From: SXRF01 sp964624555
Lineage (GTDB): Bacteria > Pseudomonadota > Alphaproteobacteria > Rickettsiales > SXRF01
Assembly (NCBI GenBank): GCA_964624555.1
Contig: CAZUXB010000037.1
Location: 1 to 19,602, forward strand
Length of the DNA: 19,602 nucleotides
Direction of reading: 5' to 3'
Positions 6,705 through 14,142 of this stretch are shown here, in pieces. Below the pieces are notes generated by a model, which ran no database searches, had not been told where the DNA came from, and saw only the letters and a program-made list of their open reading frames with translations. Each line of letters opens with the position of its first letter. Position 1 is the first letter of the stretch. A program made the position numbers and the translations under genes.

Positions 6705-7286
6705 ATGAGTTCCGTAGAAAAATATACGCGCTATGTTTTATTCGGGAAAACTGTTTTATGGTTCCTGGTTATAGGAATAATTGCGGTAGTGATATGGATT
6801 GCCTCTACCAATAATGGGGAAAACGGTGGGCGGATGGTATTCACAAACATCCCCAAAAGCGAGGAACTACAGAACATCATGAAAAAACCGCGCTATCAGG
6901 GAGTTGATGTACATAACCGCCCCTATACCATAGATGCGGACAGCGCCCTGCAAAAAGACAAGGACACAGTGGTATTAACAAACATTACAGCAGATATGAC
7001 CAGCGATAACAGCGCCTGGATGGCCTTGAAAGCACACACCGGTGAGTTAAATATGTCCACAAAAAAAATGGTACTGACTCAAGGGGTTGAGGTATTTTAT
7101 GAAGGCGGGTACCAATTCCGTACCGACCATGCCAATGTTGATATTGCCAAAAACTCAATGCAGGGGGACAGTCATATTGAAGGCCAGGGAGGTGCCGGAA
7201 CCATTGAAGCTAACAGCTTTTCTATTTCAGAGCGTGGGAATATAATAAATTTTAATGGTTCTGTAAGAATGTTGTTGTATCAGTGA
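6705..7286 (+). CDS. lptC: LPS export protein LptC
   Basis: Bitopic inner-membrane protein that passes LPS from the LptB2FG transporter to periplasmic LptA. The 193 residues have one N-terminal membrane helix (about 11-33) and a periplasmic beta-jellyroll domain typical of LptC/YrbK, with NITADMTSDNSAWMALKAH, GELNMSTKKMVLTQGVEVF and a closing INFNGSVRM. ATG 6705 is one base after the kdsD stop, suggesting coupled translation. An in-frame ATG at 6675 inside kdsD would add ten residues, and neither start has a clear Shine-Dalgarno. Sequence identity in this family is low; context makes the call firm. Confidence 0.88.
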   Translation: MSSVEKYTRYVLFGKTVLWFLVIGIIAVVIWIASTNNGENGGRMVFTNIPKSEELQNIMKKPRYQGVDVHNRPYTIDADSALQKDKDTVVLTNITADMTSDNSAWMALKAHTGELNMSTKKMVLTQGVEVFYEGGYQFRTDHANVDIAKNSMQGDSHIEGQGGAGTIEANSFSISERGNIINFNGSVRMLLYQ

Positions 7287-7344
7287 TAAGCTATCACTAC
7301 GGTTAAATAATATAAAAAGCATACTCACTAAAAAAGTTATAATT

Positions 7345-7983
7345 ATGACACGAGCTATGAAAACAACGAAAACGCTGCTTATATTTTCCAGTATATTTTT
7401 TTCATCAGTTTCTTTTGCTGCAGAAAAGCCGGATGTAACAAAAAAATATAAGTCCGGTGGGCCAATCGAAATAACCTCTGATTCGCTTGAAGTGTTACAG
7501 CAGAAGCAGCAAGCTATTTTTACTGGTCACGTGATAGCTGTTCAGGGTGATGTCCACCTGAAATCAGAAAAAATGACGGTATTTTATAAAAACACAGAGA
7601 CAGCAGGAAAAGCTCCCAAAAAAGAAGAAAAGGAAAATCCTCTAACGTCAGCTGTCGGTGATAAAAATTCTATCGATAAGATAATCGTGGAAAAAAATGT
7701 TTTCCTCACAACACCGGAAGAAACTGCAAGGGGGGCGCACGGCTTATATGATGTGGTTAACCATAAGATTTACCTGAATGACAATGTTGTACTTACCCGT
7801 GATAAAAATGTATTAAAAGGCGACAAGCTGGTCTATGATTTTGAAACTGGCAAAAGTGAAATGAACACCGTACAGTCTGGAACTCCCGGGAAAAGAGTCA
7901 AAGCATTGTTTGTATCCGATAATAACAAGGATAATAAACCAACTACAGGAAATGCCGCCCAAAAGGCCCCGGACAAAAAATAA
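7345..7983 (+). CDS. lptA: LPS transport periplasmic protein LptA (OstA-like)
   Basis: Periplasmic bridge protein that binds lipid A and links LptC to outer-membrane LptD. The 212 residues start with a Sec signal peptide (hydrophobic stretch then SVSFA-AEK). The OstA-like beta repeats follow: GPIEITSDSLEVLQQKQQAIF, TGHVIAVQGDVHLKSEKMTVFY, and later VVNHKIYLNDNVVLTRDKNVLKGDKLVYD. The C-terminus is Lys/Asn-rich and likely disordered. A second ATG at 7357 (MKTTKT) is an equally good start; neither has a strong ribosome-binding site. A Lys/Glu-rich loop around residues 85-105 is longer than in E. coli LptA. Confidence 0.88.
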   Translation: MTRAMKTTKTLLIFSSIFFSSVSFAAEKPDVTKKYKSGGPIEITSDSLEVLQQKQQAIFTGHVIAVQGDVHLKSEKMTVFYKNTETAGKAPKKEEKENPLTSAVGDKNSIDKIIVEKNVFLTTPEETARGAHGLYDVVNHKIYLNDNVVLTRDKNVLKGDKLVYDFETGKSEMNTVQSGTPGKRVKALFVSDNNKDNKPTTGNAAQKAPDKK

Positions 7984-7986
7984 AAT

Positions 7987-8805
7987 ATGATGGAATTATT
8001 CAAGAATAAAAGGTCGAACCATATTAATCCTCCAGCAAAAGAAGACGAAATGGATAATAACTCACCTAGGCTTGTAGCTACCAGTAATGGTCTTGAGGTC
8101 GAGCATATTGGTAAACGTTATGGCGGCAGACCGGTAGTGCGTGATGTAAGCCTTAAGGTAAGGCGTGGTGAAGCTGTTGGTTTACTTGGCCCCAATGGTG
8201 CCGGAAAGACCACATGTTTCTATATGATTACAGGTCTTATCCGTGCCGATACAGGCAAAATACTTCTCGATGGTGATGATATAACCAGGCTGCCAATGTA
8301 CCGCCGTGCCCGCCAGGGTATTGGTTACCTGCCACAGGAAGCTTCTATTTTCCGTGGCTTAACTGTAGAACAGAATATTTTATCCGTACTGGAGATTCAT
8401 GAAAAGAACCTTGATTCCCGCCATGCCCAGCTTGATGAGTTACTGGCCGAATTTTCCATAACCCACCTTCGCCTTGCCCTTGGCATTACCCTTTCCGGTG
8501 GTGAACGCAGGCGCGTGGAAATTGCTCGCGCCCTTGCCAGCCGCCCGGCATTTATGTTGCTTGACGAACCGCTAGCTGGGATTGACCCGATTGCAGTTGA
8601 CGAAGTACGGGGTCTGGTAAAACACCTTAAAAACCGTGGCATAGGTGTACTAATTACCGACCATAATGTCCGTGAGACACTTGATATCATTGACCGGGCA
8701 TACATCATGCACGATGGCTGCGTATTGATGGAAGGCACACCATCTGAGATCGTGAATAACGTAGACGTAAGACGGGTATATCTGGGGGAGAGGTTCAGCC
8801 TCTAA
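7987..8805 (+). CDS. lptB: LPS export ABC transporter ATPase LptB
   Basis: Cytoplasmic ATPase that powers LPS extraction from the inner membrane with LptF and LptG, which are not in this window. All ABC motifs are intact: Walker A GPNGAGKT (68-75), Q-loop GYLPQEASIF, signature LSGGERRRVEIARAL, Walker B FMLLDEPLAGIDP and H-loop ITDHNVRETL. The 272-residue reading has about 35 extra residues before the usual start. An ATG at 8050 (MDNNSPR) would give a 251-residue protein closer to the family length, so the true start is unsure. The gene ends overlapping the convergent anmK by four bases. rpoN and hpf, which often follow lptB in alphaproteobacteria, are absent. Confidence 0.93.
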   Translation: MMELFKNKRSNHINPPAKEDEMDNNSPRLVATSNGLEVEHIGKRYGGRPVVRDVSLKVRRGEAVGLLGPNGAGKTTCFYMITGLIRADTGKILLDGDDITRLPMYRRARQGIGYLPQEASIFRGLTVEQNILSVLEIHEKNLDSRHAQLDELLAEFSITHLRLALGITLSGGERRRVEIARALASRPAFMLLDEPLAGIDPIAVDEVRGLVKHLKNRGIGVLITDHNVRETLDIIDRAYIMHDGCVLMEGTPSEIVNNVDVRRVYLGERFSL

Positions 8806-9896
8806 GCTCTATACAATGCCCCACCTGTAACAGCGCGGATGGCACCAGTAGTGGTCGGCAGTGACAATGGCAATTTCTTTAGGCTGCGTACCGCCAGAAA
8901 AGCAAAAGCCTGCGCTTCTATAGAATCACCTTTCCAGCCTAATGTTTCAACCGGGTAAACATTATCAAACCTTTTGCGCAATGACTGCATTATAGCAGGA
9001 TTCAAACGCCCCCCTCCACTAACGAACCATTGCCTGGCCGGCCTGGGGAAAAATTTTGCCCCTGCTTCTATGGCAGCGACAGTAAATTCAGTAAGTGTTG
9101 CCGCCCCATCAGCAGGCGACAAATGCGCGAGATCATCCAGTACGAAATAATTTCTATCGAGGGACTTTGGTGGGTGCTTGGCGAAGAACCAATCCTTCAT
9201 AAATGCTGCCAGTAGTGCACTATCCACTTTTCCAGCCATAGCTAATGCGCCGTCAACATCGTAATCTATTCCGGTATTCTTGAATGCCCACTCATTGAGC
9301 AATACGTTACCTGTTCCGGTATCAAAGGCCAGAATATCCAGGGCCATAAGCTCGTCAGCAGCATTTTCTGATCTGCCTATCCATGTCACATTGGAAATAC
9401 CGCCTATATTTAATATCGCAACCGGCAATTCCATGTGCCTGGTTAGGGCAGCATGGTAAAGTGGTACCAGCGGCGCCCCCTGCCCTCCGGCAGCAACATC
9501 GCGCCTGCGGAAATCGCAAACCACATCTATTTTAGTAAGTTCAGCAAGAAGTGCCCCGTTACCTATCTGCCAGGTCAAATGTTCATCCGGGCGGTGCGAA
9601 ACGGTTTGTCCGTGAAAACCAATTACCTCAATGTCTTTAGGTAACAGGTTGGCTTGTTTCAATAAGGTTTTTACAACTTCTGCGTGTTTAACGGTTATTT
9701 TTTGCTCTTCTGCCAACATATCGCCGCGCCCATATACCGCTTCACGCAAGGCAATTTTCTCATTTTCACCATAGGGAATGGTAATAGATTCACCAAATTC
9801 CAATATAGATTCACCGTCAGTGCGGATAAGGGCGGCATCGATACCGTCAAGGGAGGTACCGCTCATTAACCCCAATGCCCATTGCTGTTTGCCCAC
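8802..9896 (-). CDS. anmK: Anhydro-N-acetylmuramic acid kinase AnmK
   Basis: Cleaves and phosphorylates 1,6-anhydro-MurNAc to MurNAc-6-phosphate in cell-wall recycling. The 364 residues match the family length. Seen are the ATP-binding LMSGTSLDGIDAAL near the N-terminus, GFHGQTVSHRP, the NIGGISNVTW segment, FDTGTGNVLLNEW and VSGGGRLNP. The start is GTG at 9896 with AAGG nine bases upstream. Its promoter must lie in the short divergent region shared with tyrS. Its TAG overlaps the lptB TAA in a convergent arrangement that leaves no room for a terminator between them. Confidence 0.93.
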   Translation of the reverse strand: MGKQQWALGLMSGTSLDGIDAALIRTDGESILEFGESITIPYGENEKIALREAVYGRGDMLAEEQKITVKHAEVVKTLLKQANLLPKDIEVIGFHGQTVSHRPDEHLTWQIGNGALLAELTKIDVVCDFRRRDVAAGGQGAPLVPLYHAALTRHMELPVAILNIGGISNVTWIGRSENAADELMALDILAFDTGTGNVLLNEWAFKNTGIDYDVDGALAMAGKVDSALLAAFMKDWFFAKHPPKSLDRNYFVLDDLAHLSPADGAATLTEFTVAAIEAGAKFFPRPARQWFVSGGGRLNPAIMQSLRKRFDNVYPVETLGWKGDSIEAQAFAFLAVRSLKKLPLSLPTTTGAIRAVTGGALYRA

Positions 9897-9953
9897 TTAA
9901 TAAAACCTTCTATACAATTCATTTACTAATATATATTATAATCATAAATCTAA

Positions 9954-9959
9954 TATAAT
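9954..9959 (+). promoter_or_regulatory. Putative -10 box for tyrS
   Basis: A TATAAT lies 22 bases before the tyrS ATG in an 85-base, very AT-rich divergent region. No convincing -35 is seen, and the base composition makes chance matches likely. Confidence 0.3.
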
Positions 9960-9981
9960 TAATAAAGCGATAATTTTTCTT

Positions 9982-11400
9982 ATGGCCAAAGCAGAATCTC
10001 AAAAATTTAATTCTGAATTCATGCAGATAATGCACAGCCGCGGCTTTATCCATCAATGCACTGACGCCGCAAACCTGGATAAAATCATGAAAAACGGGCG
10101 GGTGACCGCCTATATTGGCTTTGATGCCACCGCCCCCAGCCTCCATGCCGGAAGCCTTGTCCAGATCATGATCTTACGCTGGCTGCAAAAAACCGGCCAT
10201 AAACCAATAGCCCTGCTTGGTGGCGGCACAACCCGTATCGGCGACCCATCCGGCAAGGATGAAGCACGAAAAATGCTTTCCGATGCCGATATATCCAAAA
10301 ACATTGATTCTATTCAGAGGCTTCTTGGCCAGTTTTTAACTTTTGGTTCAGGTTCCAGTGATGCTATCCTGGTCAATAATTCCCTGTGGCTGGACAAGCT
10401 CAATTATATAAATTTCCTGCGCGAATATGGCAAGTTCTTCTCGGTAAACCGCATGCTCACCCAGGACAGCGTAAAAATGCGCCTTGAGCGTGAACAGAAC
10501 CTAACCTTCCTTGAGTTCAATTACATGGTTCTACAAGCCTATGATTTTGTTGAATTAAACTCCAGATATGGTTGCAGCCTGCAAATTGGCGGCTCTGACC
10601 AGTGGGGCAATATCATAATGGGTATTGACCTTGCCCACAAAATCGACGCCTCTAAGCGCTTCCAGCCTATGAATATTGAGCAAACCGATAAAAAGGTGCT
10701 CAAGGTGCTGGAAGTCCAGCCAATGATAAAATCCACCCGCACCGACCCTAAAGATTATACACAGGAAGCTTTTATGAACTTCCTCAACGAGGGTGATGAT
10801 AAAAACCTTTATGGCCTTACTACCCCTCTTCTTTCCACCAGTTCCGGGGCAAAGATGGGTAAATCAGTTAGCGGTGCCGTATGGCTGAATAAGGATATGC
10901 TCAGCGCCTATGATTACTGGCAATACTGGCGCAACACCGAAGATGCCGATGTTGGCCGTTTCCTGCGCCTGTTCACTGAACTTCCACTTAAGGAAATAGA
11001 AAAGCTGGAAGCCCTGAGAGGTGCCGACATAAATGAAGCGAAAAAAATACTCGCCAACGAGGCAACCAAACTCTGCCACGGTGAACGCGCCGCCAAACAG
11101 GCTGCTGATACTGCCAAAAAAACCTTTGAACAGGGTGCACTCGGCGCCGACCTTCCGGTTTATAACATAGCCGCAGAAACTCTTGGCAAAGGACTGGCCG
11201 CCTATGAAATTTTACGCCTGTCCGGCCTTGCTGAATCGGGTGGCGAGGCAAAACGCCTGATCCGTGGTGGTGGTGCGCGCATCAATGACGAGAAGATAGA
11301 AGACGAAAATATGAGCGTAACCCCAGCTTTCTTCAACAAAGAAGGCACTCTGAAACTCTCCTCGGGCAAGAAAAAACACATGCTGGTGAAGCTGAAATAG
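9982..11400 (+). CDS. tyrS: Tyrosyl-tRNA synthetase with an insertion before the KMSKS loop
   Basis: Charges tRNA-Tyr. Class I signature residues are present: SLHAGS at 53-58 as the HIGH-type motif, GGGTTRIGDPSGKDE, the tyrosine-binding QIGGSDQWGN (201-210), KMGKS at 291-295, and a C-terminal S4 RNA-binding domain (EAKRLIRGGGARINDEKI). At 472 residues it exceeds the usual 400-425. The excess is almost entirely residues 223-275, inserted between GIDLAHKID and LYGLTTPLL. The flanking blocks are intact and the frame is open, so the enzyme is probably functional. No Shine-Dalgarno is obvious before the ATG. Confidence 0.94.
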   Translation: MAKAESQKFNSEFMQIMHSRGFIHQCTDAANLDKIMKNGRVTAYIGFDATAPSLHAGSLVQIMILRWLQKTGHKPIALLGGGTTRIGDPSGKDEARKMLSDADISKNIDSIQRLLGQFLTFGSGSSDAILVNNSLWLDKLNYINFLREYGKFFSVNRMLTQDSVKMRLEREQNLTFLEFNYMVLQAYDFVELNSRYGCSLQIGGSDQWGNIIMGIDLAHKIDASKRFQPMNIEQTDKKVLKVLEVQPMIKSTRTDPKDYTQEAFMNFLNEGDDKNLYGLTTPLLSTSSGAKMGKSVSGAVWLNKDMLSAYDYWQYWRNTEDADVGRFLRLFTELPLKEIEKLEALRGADINEAKKILANEATKLCHGERAAKQAADTAKKTFEQGALGADLPVYNIAAETLGKGLAAYEILRLSGLAESGGEAKRLIRGGGARINDEKIEDENMSVTPAFFNKEGTLKLSSGKKKHMLVKLK

Positions 11401-11527
11401 CTGAATATCAATCAGTTACTACTCTACCTCCTACCCTCAGAAAATTTTCATATAAATGTAATAAAACAAATAACAAAACCATGCATAATGGACTTATGTT
11501 GTTTTTTAAATAAAACCAAAAACCTAT

Positions 11528-12046
11528 ATGGACCAAGAAAAAAGCTCTCAGCAGAATGCCGTGCAAAAACCACCTACCAAAGGGATAAACCGCAGAACTG
11601 CTGTTAATCTGATGGCTGGAACTGGTATTTTTGGAGCTCATGTAGGCAATAGTTTACGCAGATTTCCTGACGGGAATCTTGATGAAGCAGGAAGAAGTGG
11701 GGCCGATCCGGCACTACCCACAGAATCTCAAAAAAACTTAGATGATATAGGAACTGGCATCGTTGCAGCTACTGGCCCTTTAACAGCCGTAAGCATATGG
11801 GCTGATAAAGCCCCTGGATGTGACAGAAGGGCAGCAATAAAACTTGCTGCTACCGGTGGTGCGGTATGGGCAGGAGGTGAACTGGGCTACGGCACTGGGG
11901 TTATGGAACAGAGAAAATGGGCACAAACGCATCCGCCAAAACCAGCCTCTCCACCTACTACGCAGCCAGACGCTGAAAAAACTGTTACTACGCGTCCAAA
12001 CCGTGATCCTGACAAGGACAGAGCCAGAGAAGGCAGGGAAAGATAG
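11528..12046 (+). CDS. Hypothetical protein with two twin-Arg / hydrophobic repeats
   Basis: A 172-residue protein with no recognised family. Two segments resemble each other: NRRTAVNLMAGTGIFGAHVG (residues 21-40) and DRRAAIKLAATGGAVWAGGE (99-118). Each is a double Arg followed by a Gly/Ala-rich hydrophobic stretch, like a weak Tat signal or a short membrane segment. If both span the membrane, the protein forms a hairpin. The C-terminus is Pro/Thr-rich, then strongly charged. The ATG lacks a clear ribosome-binding site. It lies between tyrS and the cspA promoter with 127 and 64 bases either side, so it may be a single-gene unit. Confidence 0.6.
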   Translation: MDQEKSSQQNAVQKPPTKGINRRTAVNLMAGTGIFGAHVGNSLRRFPDGNLDEAGRSGADPALPTESQKNLDDIGTGIVAATGPLTAVSIWADKAPGCDRRAAIKLAATGGAVWAGGELGYGTGVMEQRKWAQTHPPKPASPPTTQPDAEKTVTTRPNRDPDKDRAREGRER

Positions 12047-12110
12047 CCCATAACTAACCATCTATACATTGCAAATGCTTAGCTTCTCCCGGCAACAGCG
12101 AGAAAAACCC

Positions 12111-12138
12111 TTGACTTCCCTTGAAAAACCTGTATAAG
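12111..12138 (+). promoter_or_regulatory. Sigma70-type promoter of cspA
   Basis: TTGACT (12111-12116) and TATAAG (12133-12138) are 16 bases apart. They would start a transcript near 12145, giving a leader of about 165 bases before the cspA ATG, the long 5' UTR typical of cold-shock genes. Confidence 0.6.
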
Positions 12139-12144
12139 TCTCAT

Positions 12145-12311
12145 CCGAGTTTAGTATTTTACTCTTTGTTACCTAATTGATCCTCCTTCTTGGTGTTCTA
12201 TCATTACGTGTGGCTTAAGAGTTGCAACCAGGGTTTGGTTGATTACGAAGCTACATCTATGTATGGCAGCAGTTGCCATATGGGATAAACGCCATACAAA
12301 AGGAGATATTA
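12145..12311 (+). promoter_or_regulatory. Structured cspA 5' leader with alternative hairpins near the ribosome-binding site
   Basis: Within the leader CAACCA (12225-12230) pairs with TGGTTG (12236-12241). Further down, TATGGCA (12262-12268) pairs with TGCCATA (12274-12280). The overlapping GTATGGC (12261-12267) could instead pair with GCCATAC (12291-12297), which ends three bases before the AGGAG at 12301. The two pairings exclude each other. E. coli cspA mRNA is known to switch structure with temperature through its long leader; a similar role here is inferred. Confidence 0.5.
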
Positions 12312-12518
12312 ATGGCTACTGGTGTTGTTAAATGGTTTAATCCAACTAAAGGTTACGGTTTTATTCAGCCTGATCAGGGCGGTTCTGATGTGTTTGTTCA
12401 TATTAGCGCCCTTGAACGTGCAGGCCTTACCACCCTTAACGAAGGTCAGAAGATTTCGTACGAACTTGCGACCAATAAGGGCAAAACTTCAGCTGCTAAT
12501 TTGAAGCTGGTTTCCTAG
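12312..12518 (+). CDS. Cold-shock protein, CspA family
   Basis: A 68-residue single cold-shock domain that binds single-stranded RNA and acts as an RNA chaperone. RNP1 (KGYGFIQPD) and RNP2 (VFVHIS) are visible, after MATGVVKWFNPT. The ATG at 12312 is chosen over an earlier ATG at 12273 because AGGAG lies six bases before it and the family starts here. The long leader and the neighbouring DEAD-box helicase gene support a cold-response role. The symbol is left empty because these genomes often hold several csp paralogs. Confidence 0.95.
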   Translation: MATGVVKWFNPTKGYGFIQPDQGGSDVFVHISALERAGLTTLNEGQKISYELATNKGKTSAANLKLVS

Positions 12519-12522
12519 TTTT

Positions 12523-12605
12523 TTCGAGAATTGGAGAACTCGAGTATTCGAGAACTCGGTTTATTTTATTTGGTGCTCGAGTCCTCTAGTTCTCGAGTCC
12601 TCTAG
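12523..12605. repeat. Palindrome whose arms are four 8-nt tandem units (cspA to helicase gap)
   Basis: Left arm 12523-12554 is four units of eight: TTCGAGAA, TTGGAGAA, CTCGAGTA, TTCGAGAA. Right arm 12574-12605, read on the other strand, is CTAGAGGA, CTCGAGAA, CTAGAGGA, CTCGAGCA. About 23 of 32 arm positions match, with an AT-rich 19-base spacer. No T-run follows, so it does not look like a plain intrinsic terminator, but a hairpin here could change cspA mRNA decay or read-through to the helicase. Confidence 0.75.
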
Positions 12606-12626
12606 CTATGTTTTTAAGGATTTACA

Positions 12627-13898
12627 ATGAGTGAATTTTCACAGTTTGGGCTTCCGCCACAACTAAATACTGCGCTTGAGCGCATGCAATATACTACCCC
12701 GACCCCGATTCAGAAACAGGCGATACCGCTTGGTCTGCAGGGAAAAGACATTCTGGGTTCGGCCCAGACCGGCACTGGCAAGACCGCCGCGTTCGGCATC
12801 CCGCTGGTGGCTAAGATTTTCAGCAACCCGCGCGGCAATGCTATAGTGCTTACCCCTACCCGCGAACTGGCGATGCAGGTGCTCACCGTTATCAACCAGC
12901 TTCTCGGCCAGCGCAGCTTCGTGCAGGCGGTGCTGCTCATCGGCGGTGATTCGATGCACAAACAGACCCAGCAGCTTAAGATGCGCCCGCGCATTATTGT
13001 TGGCACACCTGGCCGCATCAATGACCATCTGGAGCGCGGCAATTTGATGCTTAACAATACGGATTTCCTGGTGCTTGATGAAACCGACCGTATGCTCGAT
13101 ATGGGCTTTGGTATCCAGATCGACCGCATCATAAAATTCCTGCCACAGGCGCGCCAGACCATGATGTTCTCCGCCACCATCCCGCCGGAAATAGCCAAAA
13201 TGGCGGCCAAGTATCTAAAAAATCCTGAGCGCATCGCTATCGGCCAGGTCAACACCGCTGTCGTAAAAATTCAGCAGGAAATCATCCATGTTAATGAAAG
13301 TGCAAAATATGATGAGCTGAATAAACAGATCGCCGCGCGTGAAGGTTCAATAATCATCTTCGTAAAAACCAAACGCGGTGCGGACAGGCTTTGTGAACGC
13401 TTGAACAAACAAGGCAACAAGACTGATACCATCCACGGCGACCTGCACCAGCGTAAGCGCGAAAAAGTGATACAGGGTTTCCGCGATATGAAATTCCGCA
13501 TATTGGTGGCGACCGATATAGCTGCCCGCGGCCTCGATATCCCTCATATTGAGCATGTGATCAATTATGACCTGCCGCAAGCCCCGGAAGATTATATCCA
13601 CCGCATCGGCCGTACTGGCCGCAACGGTTCGGAAGGATGCGCGGTATGCCTTATTTCACCGGACGACCAGCTTAAATGGCGGGCAATACATAAGCTCATG
13701 AACCCAAATGAGCCACTACCACACATGCCACACAGCCCATCAGGCGATGACAAACCACGTAAATTTGGTAAGAAGCGCCCATTCAAGGGTGGTAAACCGC
13801 ATGCCGGCAGTGATAATGGCGGCGGCAAGCCAACAAGCAGCAAAAAGCGCCCTAACCGCTTCCGCAAAGGCCCACCGGCAGCTGCTAAAGCTGCTTAA
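12627..13898 (+). CDS. DEAD-box-type ATP-dependent RNA helicase with a DETD motif II
   Basis: Unwinds structured RNA, probably in ribosome assembly or cold adaptation. The 423 residues contain the Q motif (FGLPPQL to PTPIQKQAIP), motif I AQTGTGKT (47-54), Ia PTRELA, Ib TPGR, motif II DETD (151-154), III SAT, IV IIFVKTK, V ATDIAARGLDI and VI HRIGRTGR. The C-terminal 50 residues are Lys/Gly/Pro-rich and likely bind RNA without fixed structure. Motif II has Thr in place of Ala, a conservative change that keeps the catalytic Asp-Glu. It lies 108 bases after cspA with no obvious promoter of its own, so co-transcription as a cold-shock pair is plausible. Confidence 0.94.
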   Translation: MSEFSQFGLPPQLNTALERMQYTTPTPIQKQAIPLGLQGKDILGSAQTGTGKTAAFGIPLVAKIFSNPRGNAIVLTPTRELAMQVLTVINQLLGQRSFVQAVLLIGGDSMHKQTQQLKMRPRIIVGTPGRINDHLERGNLMLNNTDFLVLDETDRMLDMGFGIQIDRIIKFLPQARQTMMFSATIPPEIAKMAAKYLKNPERIAIGQVNTAVVKIQQEIIHVNESAKYDELNKQIAAREGSIIIFVKTKRGADRLCERLNKQGNKTDTIHGDLHQRKREKVIQGFRDMKFRILVATDIAARGLDIPHIEHVINYDLPQAPEDYIHRIGRTGRNGSEGCAVCLISPDDQLKWRAIHKLMNPNEPLPHMPHSPSGDDKPRKFGKKRPFKGGKPHAGSDNGGGKPTSSKKRPNRFRKGPPAAAKAA

Positions 13899-13909
13899 AA
13901 CCTAGATAT

Positions 13910-13942
13910 ATTGGGAATAGCAGAAATATAGCTATTCCCAAT
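13910..13942 (+). terminator. Strong hairpin after the helicase gene, possible terminator
   Basis: ATTGGGAATAGC (13910-13921) and GCTATTCCCAAT (13931-13942) pair perfectly over 12 bp around a 9-base loop, and the stem can extend further with one bulged base. It starts 12 bases after the helicase stop. No clear T-run follows, so termination may be weak or the hairpin may protect the 3' end. Confidence 0.5.
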
Positions 13943-13951
13943 AATATCTGG

Positions 13952-13981
13952 TTGACTAGCCCCTTTAAAATGCGCTATAAA
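13952..13981 (+). promoter_or_regulatory. Sigma70-type promoter of rpmJ
   Basis: TTGACT (13952-13957) and TATAAA (13976-13981) are 18 bases apart, 31 bases before the rpmJ ATG and just after the hairpin that closes the helicase unit. Confidence 0.6.
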
Positions 13982-14012
13982 CCCCGCCTGACCTAAAAAA
14001 AGGATATGTGTT

Positions 14013-14138
14013 ATGAAAGTACTTAGCTCACTCAAATCTGCTAAAAAACGCGATAAGGATTGCCGCGTTGTGCGTCGTAAAGGCCGCGTGTACGTGATCA
14101 ACAAAAAGAACCCGCGCTTTAAAGCCCGTCAGGGTTAG
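14013..14138 (+). CDS. rpmJ: Ribosomal protein bL36, 41-residue form
   Basis: Small 50S-subunit protein. The 41 residues start MKVLSSLKSAKKRDKDC and end with RVYVINKKNPRFKARQG, matching the slightly longer bL36 form common in alphaproteobacteria. Only one Cys is present, so the zinc ribbon of the classic 37-residue form is missing, as expected for this type. AGGAT lies just upstream of the ATG. It has its own promoter and no ribosomal-gene neighbours, as usual for this form. Confidence 0.95.
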   Translation: MKVLSSLKSAKKRDKDCRVVRRKGRVYVINKKNPRFKARQG

Positions 14139-14142
14139 GCAC

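Noticed and set aside
9982..11400. Damaged HIGH motif in TyrS (HAGS)
   Set aside because: As I recall, alphaproteobacterial TyrS proteins commonly have Ser in the last position of this motif, so it is not a defect.
12273..12311. Longer cold-shock protein starting at the ATG at 12273
   Set aside because: The family begins at MATGVVKW, AGGAG precedes 12312, and the extra segment is part of the leader hairpins.
13895..14104. Minus-strand frame of 69 residues after the helicase gene
   Set aside because: It runs antisense through rpmJ and its promoter; rpmJ on the plus strand is unmistakable.
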